Below, piece after piece: positions 26,130-26,269 of a stretch of DNA of 26,269 nt. The first letter of the stretch is position 1. Every line of letters begins with the position of its first letter. The DNA is taken from assembly GCF_000003815.2 (NCBI RefSeq), contig NC_049989.1:22458387-22484655 (forward strand), given 5' to 3'. This DNA comes from Branchiostoma floridae (lineage: Eukaryota > Chordata > Leptocardii > Amphioxiformes > Branchiostomatidae). A program made the position numbers and the translations under genes. Below the pieces are notes generated by a model that did not search any database, was not told the origin of the DNA, and saw only the letters and a list, made by a program, of their open reading frames with translations.

Positions 26130-26241
26130 GTGTGTCTGTCCTCACCTCTGCAGCAGGCGAGACTTGAGCAGGTGCCCGCAGGCCTGTTCCTCCTGAGTGA
26201 CCTCCGGCCCCCTGTACAGGATATGCAGCATGTTGTAGGCC
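1948..26241 (-). CDS. HECTD4: HECTD4-like giant HECT-type E3 ubiquitin ligase, middle part, 31 exons visible
   Basis: This protein should transfer ubiquitin to substrates as a HECT-class E3. The catalytic HECT domain lies downstream of the window and is not visible here. Thirty exons (E2-E31) join in phase over 4,860 bp, about 1,619 codons, with GT-AG introns and no in-frame stop. Segments I recognise as near-identical to vertebrate HECTD4, from memory, occur in the same order: HKREDQSSHEV (E14), EKRDGAWTNPVG (E24), NNGRAVHYNGSSLLQW (E24/E25 join), KVFPTIRRRFRNEAERKSGL (E28), MVDIARQTVEFLYEENGG (E28/E29) and RYWYPIDMLERPP (E31). A SPRY/B30.2 domain spans about residues 1,172-1,325 of the visible part. 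Low-complexity tracts include a Ser/Asp-rich stretch in E2, five prolines in E22 and an acidic run in E28. HERC1 also has SPRY and HECT domains, but the motif order fits HECTD4. No transmembrane segment or signal peptide is seen. Start, end and catalytic cysteine are not in the window. Confidence 0.9.
2050..2460. repeat. Old degenerate duplication of the E31 5' end and acceptor
   Basis: Sequence at about 2208-2310 mirrors exon and intron at 2052-2160: CTGACCAG-ACCC-CTCAC, then GTCTCCA-CTGG, TCACATAA or TTACATAA, and TGCATRTCTAATT. A third fragment starts near 2428. Spacing is about 157 bp. The decoy acceptor has decayed. Confidence 0.6.
2548..2711 (-). CDS. HECTD4: HECTD4 exon E30
   Basis: Acceptor CACCTCCCCAG|TGAAG; donor GATTCG|GTGAGT; out-phase 0. 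It encodes KFTIERVRKGMTVVIRHPQT and LPKFAVRGMLKTFGSTGVVL then DVDS. No boundary array is seen, but a SINE sits 56 bp upstream of the acceptor. Confidence 0.93.
2767..3045 (+). mobile_element. tRNA-derived SINE with poly(A) tail and 12-bp target duplication
   Basis: GGTTCTGAGTTCGATCCCC resembles a pol III B box. A conserved body follows (TGCCCTTGGGAAAGGCACTT, CCTCACTTCACCCAGGTG, TTCGGTCGGGAGG). It ends in A-rich sequence and an A tract at about 3030-3047. AACAAGCAAGCA flanks it at 2755-2766 and 3046-3057, a clear target-site duplication. The stretch between the expected A and B boxes is short, so this copy probably lost part of its tRNA head and its promoter. Confidence 0.85.
3058..3542. other. 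Intron remainder upstream of the SINE, with (ACTC)n microsatellite
   Basis: An (ACTC) tetranucleotide run of about 32 bp lies at 3229-3260. I see nothing else apart from ordinary AT-rich intron sequence. Confidence 0.7.
3543..3650 (-). CDS. HECTD4: HECTD4 exon E29
   Basis: Acceptor TATGTTGTAG|GAATG; donor GAAGCAA|GTAAGT; phases fit E28 (G|GA) and E30 (A|TG). It encodes MVDIARQTVEFLYEENGG and RDLHLPTIEDIRAEA, among the most conserved HECTD4 stretches I recall. Confidence 0.94.
3645..3871. repeat. ~58-bp minisatellite at the E29 acceptor
   Basis: About four copies. The minus-strand unit holds CATATGTTGTAG followed by GGATGGTG, the acceptor plus the first bases of E29. CA-rich and AGAAGTTACAGAAA sequence fills the rest. 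Confidence 0.9.
3872..4075. other. Plain intron between E29 array and E28
   Basis: AT-rich intron without a recognisable feature. Confidence 0.6.
4076..4250 (-). CDS. HECTD4: HECTD4 exon E28
   Basis: Acceptor GATGTTTACAG|CAGGA; donor CAGCTGG|GTACTT; in-phase 0, out-phase 1. It opens with the acidic run QEDESDDDDGEED, then QQEDHYALLVKAWEQ and KVFPTIRRRFRNEAERKSGL, nearly identical to vertebrate HECTD4 from memory. The acidic start and acceptor are multiplied upstream. Confidence 0.94.
4217..4960. repeat. ~74-bp minisatellite at the E28 acceptor, about 10 copies
   Basis: Each unit has, on the minus strand, ACCATGGTGATGTTTACAG and the first ~25 bases of E28, including the GAT triplets coding Asp. 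Decoy acceptors therefore precede short acidic coding fragments. Intron parts vary in A-run length. His-rich plus-strand ORFs here are artefacts of the repeat. Confidence 0.95.
5143..5240 (-). CDS. HECTD4: HECTD4 exon E27
   Basis: 98 bp. Acceptor TGTCTAACAG|AGTAC; donor TTGTACAG|GTGAGC; phases fit E26 (C|AG, Gln) and E28 (0). It encodes YNSSTAVQYRLQLSYDNFLT and PDMRAPLLVQ. Its 5' end is multiplied upstream until the gap at 5837. Confidence 0.9.
5206..5836. repeat. ~115-bp minisatellite at the E27 acceptor, at least 6 copies
   Basis: Units contain the E27 5' sequence (minus strand AGTACAACAGCAGCACAGCA) behind a CTACAG or AACAG acceptor, and an intron part with ACCTACACTACAGGTATG on the plus strand. 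One copy near 5462 has a deletion. The array runs into the gap. Confidence 0.93.
5837..5936. other. Assembly gap, 100 N
   Basis: Exactly 100 Ns in the E26-E27 intron, interrupting the E27 acceptor array. Confidence 0.99.
5990..6236 (-). CDS. HECTD4: HECTD4 exon E26: end of SPRY domain and acidic linker
   Basis: Acceptor CCATTCCAG|AACAC; donor GCCAC|GTAAGG; in-phase 0, out-phase 1. IRANFGSRPFAFAEGQHHRN closes the SPRY fold. EEISATFGLLPFHLGEDSDS and a Gly/Glu/Pro-rich linker follow. The intron beyond it contains an assembly gap. Confidence 0.93.
6290..6700. repeat. ~102-bp array spanning the E25 donor, 4 copies, with CTCF-like motifs
   Basis: Copies of the E25 3' end (plus strand TTTTCTGGATGTGAATGAC) with the donor recur near 6345, 6455, 6555 and the true site at 6659. 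Each unit also carries a TGCAGCACC...CAGCAGGGGG motif. Divergence rises away from the exon. Confidence 0.85.
6306..6640 (+). promoter_or_regulatory. Cluster of four CTCF-like composite sites
   Basis: Starts at 6306/6323, 6402/6419, 6507/6524 and 6609/6626, with the same 17-bp spacing. All cores have at least one mismatch (GGGGGAG or GGGGGTG), so binding is less certain than at 9556, 9725 and 14211. Confidence 0.35.
6659..6902 (-). CDS. HECTD4: HECTD4 exon E25: SPRY domain core
   Basis: Acceptor ATTTTCCCCAG|TAACG; donor CAGAAAAAG|GTGGGT; one base completes an Asn codon, out-phase 0. It encodes NGRAVHYNGSSLLQWKSARL, the typical SPRY strand DVAGIGWER, and GRVYFTYNGQRLP followed by GGMWPVIHIQKK. 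Both boundaries are copied into arrays. Confidence 0.94.
6870..7150. repeat. ~115-bp duplication at the E25 acceptor
   Basis: Sequence at 6971-7025 repeats the first ~45 bp of E25 with the acceptor (plus GGCTCGGCCGTTACTGG). A third trace, CCACTGTTACTGG, stands at 7131-7143. Confidence 0.88.
7151..7582. other. Plain intron E24-E25
   Basis: AT-rich sequence with no recognisable gene, repeat array or RNA. Confidence 0.6.
7583..7731 (-). CDS. HECTD4: HECTD4 exon E24: start of SPRY domain
   Basis: Acceptor CCCCTCTGCAG|GCCCC; donor TTCCACAA|GTAAGT; in-phase 0, out-phase 2. It encodes the SPRY hallmark start FYWEIEVCSFGETDD, then IISFGFAPTAEKRDGAWTNP. SPRY domains bind protein partners, so this is a probable substrate or partner docking site. 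No boundary array is seen. Confidence 0.94.
7955..8116 (-). CDS. HECTD4: HECTD4 exon E23
   Basis: 54 codons, phase 0 at both ends. Acceptor CTTGTCCCCAG|CCCAA; donor CCTCACAG|GTACTT. It encodes KEITWCTSRVFPPPRSCLF and GSGLPRGTFLYASA, leading into the SPRY domain. No boundary array is seen. Confidence 0.92.
8117..8583. other. Plain intron E22-E23
   Basis: AT-rich intron; I see nothing in it beyond splice signals. Confidence 0.6.
8584..8687 (-). CDS. HECTD4: HECTD4 exon E22
   Basis: Acceptor TATACTGTAG|GAGAG; donor AGACAG|GTAACA; out-phase 0. It encodes ERLPAVEAQCERLRMLYRDC then ARPPPPPSEGPGRQ. The five-proline tract follows the same conserved heptad as in vertebrate HECTD4, from memory. Confidence 0.92.
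8641..8795. repeat. 104-bp duplication at the E22 acceptor
   Basis: The first ~48 bp of E22 with its acceptor (plus CATGCGCAGTCTCTCACAC to CTCCTACA) occurs at 8641-8692 and again at 8745-8795. The second copy has several substitutions. Confidence 0.88.
8796..9169. other. Plain intron E21-E22
   Basis: No feature recognised apart from intron sequence. Confidence 0.6.
9170..9285 (-). CDS. HECTD4: HECTD4 exon E21
   Basis: Acceptor GTCCTGTAG|GTCCT; donor ACCGCAG|GTCAGT. In-phase 1 base, out-phase 1. It encodes SCMVLATHMGDRSFAARFVE and LNILRIMADEFTAG. The acceptor and the first ~15 exon bases recur upstream with CTCF-like motifs. Confidence 0.88.
9268..9760. repeat. ~76-bp minisatellite at the E21 acceptor, about 6 copies
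   Basis: Plus-strand units read CACCATACAGGACCTACAGG (exon start plus acceptor), then ACACAGGRAAGGGTTAACAT, then a TGCAGCACC...CCAGCAGGGGG motif. Minus-strand decoy acceptors TGTCCTGTAG recur in several copies. Confidence 0.95.
9312..9741 (+). promoter_or_regulatory. Cluster of six CTCF-like composite sites
   Basis: Upstream part and core start at 9312/9329, 9385/9402, 9466/9483, 9539/9556, 9625/9642 and 9708/9725, always 17 bp apart. The cores at 9556 and 9725 match the consensus fully. The other four have A instead of C in GGC. Confidence 0.45.
9782..9957 (-). CDS. HECTD4: HECTD4 exon E20
   Basis: Acceptor CCTCCCCCAG|CCGCT; donor GGACCAG|GTGGGT; in-phase 0, out-phase 2. It encodes PLPLDQLSMTEKVIEAQKAL and SSALMAAVRVMAEIRTR. 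No boundary array is visible at this exon. Confidence 0.9.
9958..10633. other. Plain intron E19-E20
   Basis: AT-rich intron; short open frames here look random. Nothing recognised. Confidence 0.6.
10634..10792 (-). CDS. HECTD4: HECTD4 exon E19
   Basis: 53 codons, phase 0 at both ends. Acceptor TGACCCACAG|ATAGC; donor GCCGAG|GTAACT. It encodes VVSISEQQGVATVRF and ETLQVPLSRIQPPKAE, a beta-rich segment resembling the equivalent part of HECTD4. Its first ~36 bp and acceptor recur about ten times upstream. Confidence 0.9.
10745..11760. repeat. ~96-bp minisatellite at the E19 acceptor, about 11 copies
   Basis: Each unit carries the first ~36 bp of E19 (plus GCTGAAACCGCCTGCATCCC) and the acceptor CCCACAG, then a G-rich GACGGGGGGCGACACAGG tract and ACTCACTAACAGGTTATCAA. 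Two units, near 10958 and 11148, share a short variant CCCCTCCTATCTCTGG. The last copy near 11740 is degenerate. Confidence 0.96.
11761..12129. repeat. Degenerate intronic duplication
   Basis: CACAGCTGCCATTATCAAT occurs near 11874 and again near 12043, about 169 bp apart, within otherwise plain intron. It does not touch an exon. Confidence 0.5.
12130..12235. repeat. 75-bp duplication at the E18 donor
   Basis: CCATGGTGCCCGGCTT, the E18 3' end, occurs at 12143 and 12218, each preceded on the plus strand by an AC that gives a minus-strand GT donor. Confidence 0.8.
12213..12392 (-). CDS. HECTD4: HECTD4 exon E18
   Basis: 60 codons, phase 0 at both ends. Acceptor TATGCCCCAG|GTGCT; donor GGTCCAG|GTACGG. 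It encodes LTHALLCLPTLLSQSDVV, then ARQVVAALCALGGFRECVKP, the latter close to vertebrate HECTD4 from memory. Both boundaries have small duplications. Confidence 0.9.
12376..12520. repeat. ~40-bp array at the E18 acceptor, about 4 copies
   Basis: ATGGGTCAGCA recurs with RGGTCAWAGGTCA. The true acceptor (plus CAGCACCTGGGG) is lost in the intronic copies, which read CAGCATTAAGGG or CAGCACCAGGGT, so these decoys are disabled. Confidence 0.8.
12694..13420. repeat. ~110-bp minisatellite spanning the E17 donor, 7 copies
   Basis: Each unit has the last ~62 bp of E17 (plus CCTCTCCACAGCAGAAGCCC onward) with the donor GTGAGTTAGA, then an AT-rich part, TTAGTTAACTAGTTACTAAC, that is nearly self-complementary. 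The seventh copy is the exon itself. Confidence 0.96.
13350..13485 (-). CDS. HECTD4: HECTD4 exon E17
   Basis: Acceptor CTTTCTCTCAG|AGCTG; donor GGAGAGG|GTGAGT; out-phase 0. It encodes ADPVRPFISGQVANSMAGEV and APESSTAQIWASAVER. The last ~62 bp plus donor are repeated six more times downstream in the intron. Confidence 0.9.
13745..13935 (-). CDS. HECTD4: HECTD4 exon E16
   Basis: Acceptor TTTCCTGACAG|AGTGG; donor TTGGCGAG|GTTAGG, a weak donor chosen because only it restores the frame into E17 (AG|A). It encodes EVITEDAVTAIRRAAKWAQA, a Gly-rich linker and VCREKNAELAR. Confidence 0.88.
13907..14090. repeat. 134-bp duplication at the E16 acceptor
   Basis: TCTTCCGTGATAACCTCCGC at 13907 recurs as TCTTCTGTGATAACCTCTGC at 14041. 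Both run through the acceptor into AATACATGCAGA. The copied acceptor has changed from CTGTCAGG to CTGTCAAT on the plus strand. Confidence 0.88.
14194..14227 (+). promoter_or_regulatory. CTCF-like composite site near E15 donor
   Basis: TGCAGCACC starts 17 bp before CCAGCAGGGGGCGCTGC. The second part fits the CTCF core consensus CCASYAGRKGGCRSY fully, and the first resembles the CTCF upstream motif TGCAGTNCC (consensus sequences from memory). It is a single copy here, 36 bp from the splice donor. Confidence 0.5.
14263..14341 (-). CDS. HECTD4: HECTD4 exon E15
   Basis: The shortest exon, 79 bp. Acceptor CTGTTTTCCAG|TTGCG; donor ACCAGG|GTGAGT. It encodes CDGRPFRLGSGANMEKVVRM then DRDLTR, matching vertebrate HECTD4 from memory. 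Out-phase 0. A CTCF-like composite motif lies 36 bp beyond the donor. Confidence 0.9.
14651..14843 (-). CDS. HECTD4: HECTD4 exon E14
   Basis: Acceptor GTTTGTTTAG|GTGCC, an unusual AAC-repeat polypyrimidine tract; donor GCTCAG|GTAAGG. Phases fit E13 (G|GT) and E15 (AG|T). A variable linker (SPDHSQPSAPAS) precedes the conserved VYVHKREDQSSHEVIQPLL. Confidence 0.9.
14826..14975. repeat. ~52-bp array at the E14 acceptor, 3 copies
   Basis: GGGCCGTCTGGGCACCTAAAC at 14829 (exon start plus acceptor) recurs at 14883. A diverged third copy lies near 14935. AAAC repeats follow each. Confidence 0.88.
15119..15252 (-). CDS. HECTD4: HECTD4 exon E13
   Basis: Acceptor CCCCCCACAG|TGCGG; donor GTTCCTG|GTACGC. 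In-phase 1 base, out-phase 1. It encodes AEDCENIQLPCWG and ARIASLLLAKLGDYVVPG. The acceptor and about 16 exon bases recur every ~50 bp upstream. Confidence 0.9.
15236..15445. repeat. ~50-bp minisatellite at the E13 acceptor, about 4.5 copies
   Basis: Plus-strand unit CACAGTCCTCCGCACTGTGG, then GGGGACAAAAGGCTCTTAG and TATACTACT. On the minus strand each copy has a C-rich tract, CCCCCCACAG, and the first bases of E13. Confidence 0.95.
15476..15600. repeat. Degenerate copy of the E12 3' end
   Basis: GTGGTAGAGCCACCCTGCAC at 15479 resembles GCGGTAGTGCCACTCGGCAC at 15549. Both continue into ACAGCTG and CAGCACCAGCT. A donor-like plus-strand ACATAC follows only the exon copy. Confidence 0.65.
15542..15679 (-). 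CDS. HECTD4: HECTD4 exon E12
   Basis: Acceptor ACCTGCCCAG|GAGTA; donor CTCATCAG|GTATGT; in-phase 1 base, out-phase 2. It encodes QPACVSKLLSLLLDQRPSPK and LQLCRVALPLIS, a helical segment matching vertebrate HECTD4 from memory. A degenerate copy of its 3' part lies at about 15480-15526. Confidence 0.9.
15945..16098 (-). CDS. HECTD4: HECTD4 exon E11
   Basis: Acceptor GTGACACCAG|GTGCG; donor CTGTCCAG|GTAGGA; phases join E10 (G|GT) and E12 (AG|G). It encodes ALLTNHLARATECSGDEAAG and LQEVLSLLNNLSR, a segment I recall as strongly conserved in HECTD4. The intron upstream is entirely a short tandem array. Confidence 0.9.
16100..16637. repeat. ~27-bp minisatellite filling the whole E10-E11 intron
   Basis: About 20 copies of GGTGTCACACCAATGTTTGT with TAYAGGG-type ends run from the base after the E11 acceptor to the E10 donor. 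The unit supplies both the sequence just inside the acceptor (GGTGTGACACCAG) and the first intron bases after the donor (GTCAGTAGCCAACGTTGG). Confidence 0.95.
16638..16822 (-). CDS. HECTD4: HECTD4 exon E10
   Basis: Acceptor GTTCTGTAG|AGCGG; donor GAGGAAG|GTCAGT. In-phase 1 base, out-phase 1. It encodes RCLVRSGLVQLLDKLCSLSS and MAWAGFQVLSNRCVMWEDEE, likely a helical repeat. About 90 bp of its 5' end is repeated at 16889 and, more degenerate, at 17043. Confidence 0.88.
16735..17080. repeat. 154-bp repeat at the E10 acceptor, about 2.3 copies
   Basis: The first ~90 bp of E10 with its acceptor and an ACAGAACAGTACAGA intron tract is repeated at 16889-17042. A truncated copy starts at 17043. The second copy keeps an open reading frame with a few substitutions. 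Confidence 0.92.
17085..17425. repeat. Degenerate repeats around the E9 donor
   Basis: GTGAACCTTGACCTA-like motifs recur at least five times. Diverged copies of the E9 3' end with its flank, GTGTA-G-AT--CACAGA, stand near 17135 and 17262 beside the true one near 17396. Confidence 0.65.
17393..17539 (-). CDS. HECTD4: HECTD4 exon E9
   Basis: Acceptor TTACCTGCAG|GGTTG; donor ACACAAG|GTACGG; phases fit E8 (AA|G, Lys) and E10 (AG|A, Arg). It encodes GGMVNQVREAFAETMTSVVQ and SNSIGLLCVIPYTR. Its 5' end is multiplied in a (CTCA)-rich array that the hAT-like element later split. Confidence 0.88.
17510..17655. repeat. E9 acceptor array with (CTCA)n, left part
   Basis: A run of CTCA units at about 17565-17640 follows the acceptor. 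GGTTCACCATGCC, a second copy of E9 coding sequence, follows it and is cut by the transposon at 17655/17656. Confidence 0.85.
18369..18770. repeat. ~185-bp internal direct repeats of the transposon
   Basis: Two long copies begin near 18369 and 18559 and share TGGTGCCCCCCTCCCCCTTG, GACAAAGGAAAACAACATC and CTTATATAAATTACAC. A third, partial copy begins near 18738. A related GGCGCCCCCCTCCCCCCTG stands at 18215. Confidence 0.85.
18755..20107 (-). pseudogene. Decayed two-exon gene of unknown family carried by the transposon
   Basis: I do not recognise this protein. A possible first exon at 19997-20107 starts with ATG (MFACRRPKDRGKLYGDP...) and ends TTTTCG|GTAATA after 37 codons in phase 0. A second exon opens at 19592 after CACTTACAG in phase 0 (VYIAGIYPKDYS). 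Continuing down, coding-like stretches appear in changing frames: GYMSLEDWTQFAALQKFWF, NPATWLVRQEKFVKVCAMYT, a Lys/Arg-rich part, PDMTGLELEFQLWAELPRLG and EDIFLTALRRNDADADIPLS. Stops (TAA, TGA, TAG) and frameshifts, two at A-homopolymers, break it. It may be a transposon protein or a captured host gene. Confidence 0.4.
20250..20470 (-). promoter_or_regulatory. Promoter-like segment at the right end of the transposon
   Basis: On the minus strand, CACTTCCGGG (ETS-like), AGCCAATCA (CCAAT-like), CTTATAAAGCC (TATA-like) and TACGTCAT (CRE-like) follow in that order, 150-300 bp upstream of the ATG of the decayed gene. The region is GC-rich compared with the rest of the element. The CCAAT-TATA spacing is shorter than usual. 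Confidence 0.4.
20679..20900. repeat. E9 acceptor array, right part beyond the transposon
   Basis: TCAGCTCCTCAAC with CTTGGCAGG or TCTGCAGG recurs at about 20687 and 20790, each a copy of the E9 start plus acceptor, with (CTCA)n runs at 20735-20772 and near 20850-20884. Confidence 0.88.
20982..21148 (-). CDS. HECTD4: HECTD4 exon E8
   Basis: Acceptor GTCCCGCAG|GTGTCG; donor CCAAA|GTAAGG; in-phase 0, out-phase 2. It encodes FLSAASVRWQRGNSRKQALV and a helical stretch LVSAVTSVLQHGPK. The following intron is 3.4 kb and contains the hAT-like insertion. Confidence 0.88.
21138..21300. repeat. ~55-bp array at the E8 acceptor, about 3 copies
   Basis: ACACGACACCTGCGGGACA recurs near 21140 and 21197, and near 21254 with two changes. 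Each has a minus-strand CCCGCAG or CCTCAG acceptor and the first ~11 bp of E8. Confidence 0.9.
21345..21655. repeat. ~22-bp minisatellite at the E7 donor, about 12 copies
   Basis: AGAAGTCAGTTGCCATGGTTAC-type units with variation run up to the exon. The minus-strand intron start GTAACCATGGCAACT is itself the unit, so donor-like GTAACC recurs throughout. Confidence 0.9.
21652..21784 (-). CDS. HECTD4: HECTD4 exon E7
   Basis: Acceptor TTGTTGTTAG|ATGGAAG; donor GAACAT|GTAACC, a weaker donor than its neighbours. The exon begins with the last base of an Arg codon and ends in phase 0. It encodes KRQRGQAVFLQELVEDRG and LLDQLFSFIGSNLEEH. A near-complete copy of its 5' part lies upstream at about 21825-21900. 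Confidence 0.87.
21700..21925. repeat. 119-bp duplication at the E7 acceptor
   Basis: The 5' ~75 bp of E7 with its acceptor and an (AAAC)n tract occurs at 21711-21810 and again at 21830-21925. The second copy has the acceptor CAG and a few substitutions. Confidence 0.92.
22019..22145 (-). CDS. HECTD4: HECTD4 exon E6
   Basis: Acceptor ACCCCCCCAG|GCATG; donor GGGCAG|GTAGGA; phases join E5 (G|GC) and E7 (AG|A). It encodes a Pro/Ser-rich linker (MPPSTDTPLVSPHLARSISA) without an obvious fold. The acceptor is duplicated upstream. Confidence 0.87.
22114..22215. repeat. 61-bp duplication at the E6 acceptor
   Basis: GGGGTGTCTGTGCTGGGGGG at 22121 and GGGGTGTCTGCACCGGGGGG at 22182 both run through GCATGCCTGGG, the minus-strand acceptor. 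Confidence 0.85.
22216..22504. other. Plain intron E5-E6
   Basis: No feature recognised. Confidence 0.6.
22505..22735. repeat. 81-bp minisatellite spanning the E5 donor, 3 copies
   Basis: CTCACCGCTGGGATGCTGGG recurs at 22507, 22588 and 22669 with almost no change. Each copy holds the last ~65 bp of E5 and its donor GTGAGTACTG. Reading past any donor meets TGA after three codons. Confidence 0.96.
22673..22946 (-). CDS. HECTD4: HECTD4 exon E5
   Basis: 274 bp, the longest exon seen. Acceptor TCCTCTTCAG|ACCACG; donor CCCAGCG|GTGAGT; in-phase 0, out-phase 1. It encodes a charged helical segment (KDLALLCYLKEVELNLVDLE; LLLEKLLARAELLLHV) ending in a Ser-rich tail. Its last ~65 bp with the donor are repeated twice more downstream. 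Confidence 0.88.
23231..23335 (-). CDS. HECTD4: HECTD4 exon E4
   Basis: 105 bp, 35 codons, phase 0 at both ends. Acceptor TTGACCCCAG|GCGCTG; donor CAGGAG|GTAGGG. It encodes ALAEMEQKWQNDVED and later FFMNFHLQE, continuing the helix begun in E3. It is one of seven exons with no boundary repeat that I could see. Confidence 0.87.
23461..24140. repeat. 50-bp minisatellite spanning the E3 donor, about 14 copies
   Basis: From 23621 to 24121 the period is exactly 50 bp. Type A copies keep the exon end (plus CTGCCTCTCCAAGGCGTTGA). Type B copies read TCACATGTAGCTGCATCTAT. Type C copies read CTGCCTCTGTAAGATC. Order on the plus strand is A B C A B A B A B C A, the last A being the exon. Earlier copies are irregular. 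Confidence 0.96.
24125..24314 (-). CDS. HECTD4: HECTD4 exon E3
   Basis: Acceptor CCCTACAG|AGAGG; donor CTACAG|GTGAGA. In-phase 1 base, out-phase 0. It encodes a helical segment including VVSVVIKHLGLFEILQQLS and ends in ETFKKLNALERQLQ. Both ends of this exon are copied into tandem arrays in the adjoining introns. Confidence 0.88.
24265..24655. repeat. ~105-bp minisatellite at the E3 acceptor, about 3.5 copies
   Basis: CCACGGAAACCACCRTCTC, then TCCAGAACATCC and CTCTCTGTAGGG, the first ~45 bp of E3 with its acceptor, recur near 24268, 24400 and 24506. A fourth copy near 24640 is truncated. Intron parts carry CACCATGGTAACAGGTAA. Confidence 0.93.
24691..24950. repeat. 130-bp duplication at the E2 donor
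   Basis: GTCCCACCTTATGCTTGGTC occurs at 24692 and 24822, giving two copies of the E2 3' end with donor. The intronic copy has a 3-bp insertion that creates an in-frame TAG, so it is noncoding. Confidence 0.93.
24829..25092 (-). CDS. HECTD4: HECTD4 exon E2
   Basis: Acceptor TTTCCCCAG|GTGCG; donor CATAAG|GTGGGAC. One base completes the incoming codon and two are left at the end. The reading frame contains KVECGTVISPV, a Ser/Asp/Glu-rich stretch (SSSDEGTPMDEDV) that looks disordered, then a basic segment IMHKLRKLSGRAALQFRPS. The last ~120 bp is duplicated once downstream in the intron. Confidence 0.85.
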
Positions 26242-26269
26242 AGTCTGTGTGTGTGTGTGTCTGTGTGGC
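25365..26269. repeat. 165-235-bp minisatellite with E1 donor and (GT)n spacers
   Basis: Five copies of a 96-bp exon segment with donor alternate with GT-rich microsatellite, sometimes ending in telomere-like GGGTTAGGGTTA at the donor of copies 1 and 2. The array continues past the window edge. Confidence 0.95.
25372..26241 (-). CDS. HECTD4: HECTD4 exon E1 region: five tandem copies of one exon segment
   Basis: Five 96-bp copies lie at 25372-25467, 25545-25640, 25712-25807, 25915-26010 and 26146-26241, separated by GT/CA repeats. Each encodes a segment like NMLHILYRGPEVTQEEQACG followed by HLLKSRLLQR. Each ends at a donor, CAGAG|GTGAGG in copies 2-5 and TAGAG|GTAACC in copy 1. Out-phase 2 fits E2. 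Copy 1, the nearest to E2, has CAG changed to a TAG stop at 25374-25376, so it cannot be the coding exon. Copies 2-5 are open. CACAG trinucleotide-repeat ends precede each copy but give different phases, so the exon's true 5' part probably lies beyond the window. Which copy is spliced cannot be decided from sequence alone. Confidence 0.6.

Noticed and set aside
25302-26196. Plus- and minus-strand ORFs rich in Cys-Val or Thr-His
   Set aside because: They are read from GT/CA microsatellite between the exon copies; no protein signal.

Overview
The window is a piece of an animal nuclear genome, most probably from an amphioxus (Branchiostoma). It shows small exons of 79 to 274 bp with GT-AG introns, a tRNA-derived SINE, a cut-and-paste DNA transposon, microsatellites, and many minisatellites lying across exon-intron junctions. 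I recall minisatellites of that last kind from the amphioxus Adh locus. There are no operons, Shine-Dalgarno sites or long single-frame ORFs. Three runs of N (730-829, 1146-1811, 5837-5936) mark assembly gaps.

One gene fills nearly the whole window on the minus strand, its 5' side at high coordinates. I resolved 30 internal exons (E2 to E31, numbered in transcript order) between 25092 and 1948. A 31st (E1) is an unresolved array of copies at 25372-26241. The 30 exons total 4,860 bp, about 1,619 codons. Every splice phase agrees with the next exon and I saw no in-frame stop. The protein matches, from memory, the middle of HECTD4, a giant HECT-type E3 ubiquitin ligase of about 4,000 residues in vertebrates. 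It includes a SPRY domain encoded by E24-E26. The gene's start and its C-terminal catalytic HECT domain are outside the window.

The striking feature is the introns. At least 24 of 31 exons carry a tandem array on one or both sides, and in most of these the repeat unit contains the end of the exon together with its splice donor or acceptor. The gene therefore has dozens of decoy splice sites joined to exon fragments. Units run from about 22 to 235 bp, with 2 to about 20 copies. Several units also carry a composite sequence resembling a CTCF binding site: 11 copies at fixed internal spacing, all on the plus strand, each close to a splice site or in an array that reaches one.

Mobile DNA: a SINE with a 12-bp target duplication lies at 2767-3045. 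A 3.0-kb hAT-like element with perfect 15-bp terminal inverted repeats (17656-20671) is inserted inside one minisatellite copy. It carries a decayed minus-strand gene that I cannot name. The first kilobase, beyond the last visible exon, holds a promoter-like stretch, a 20-bp inverted repeat and broken plus-strand coding-like sequence.
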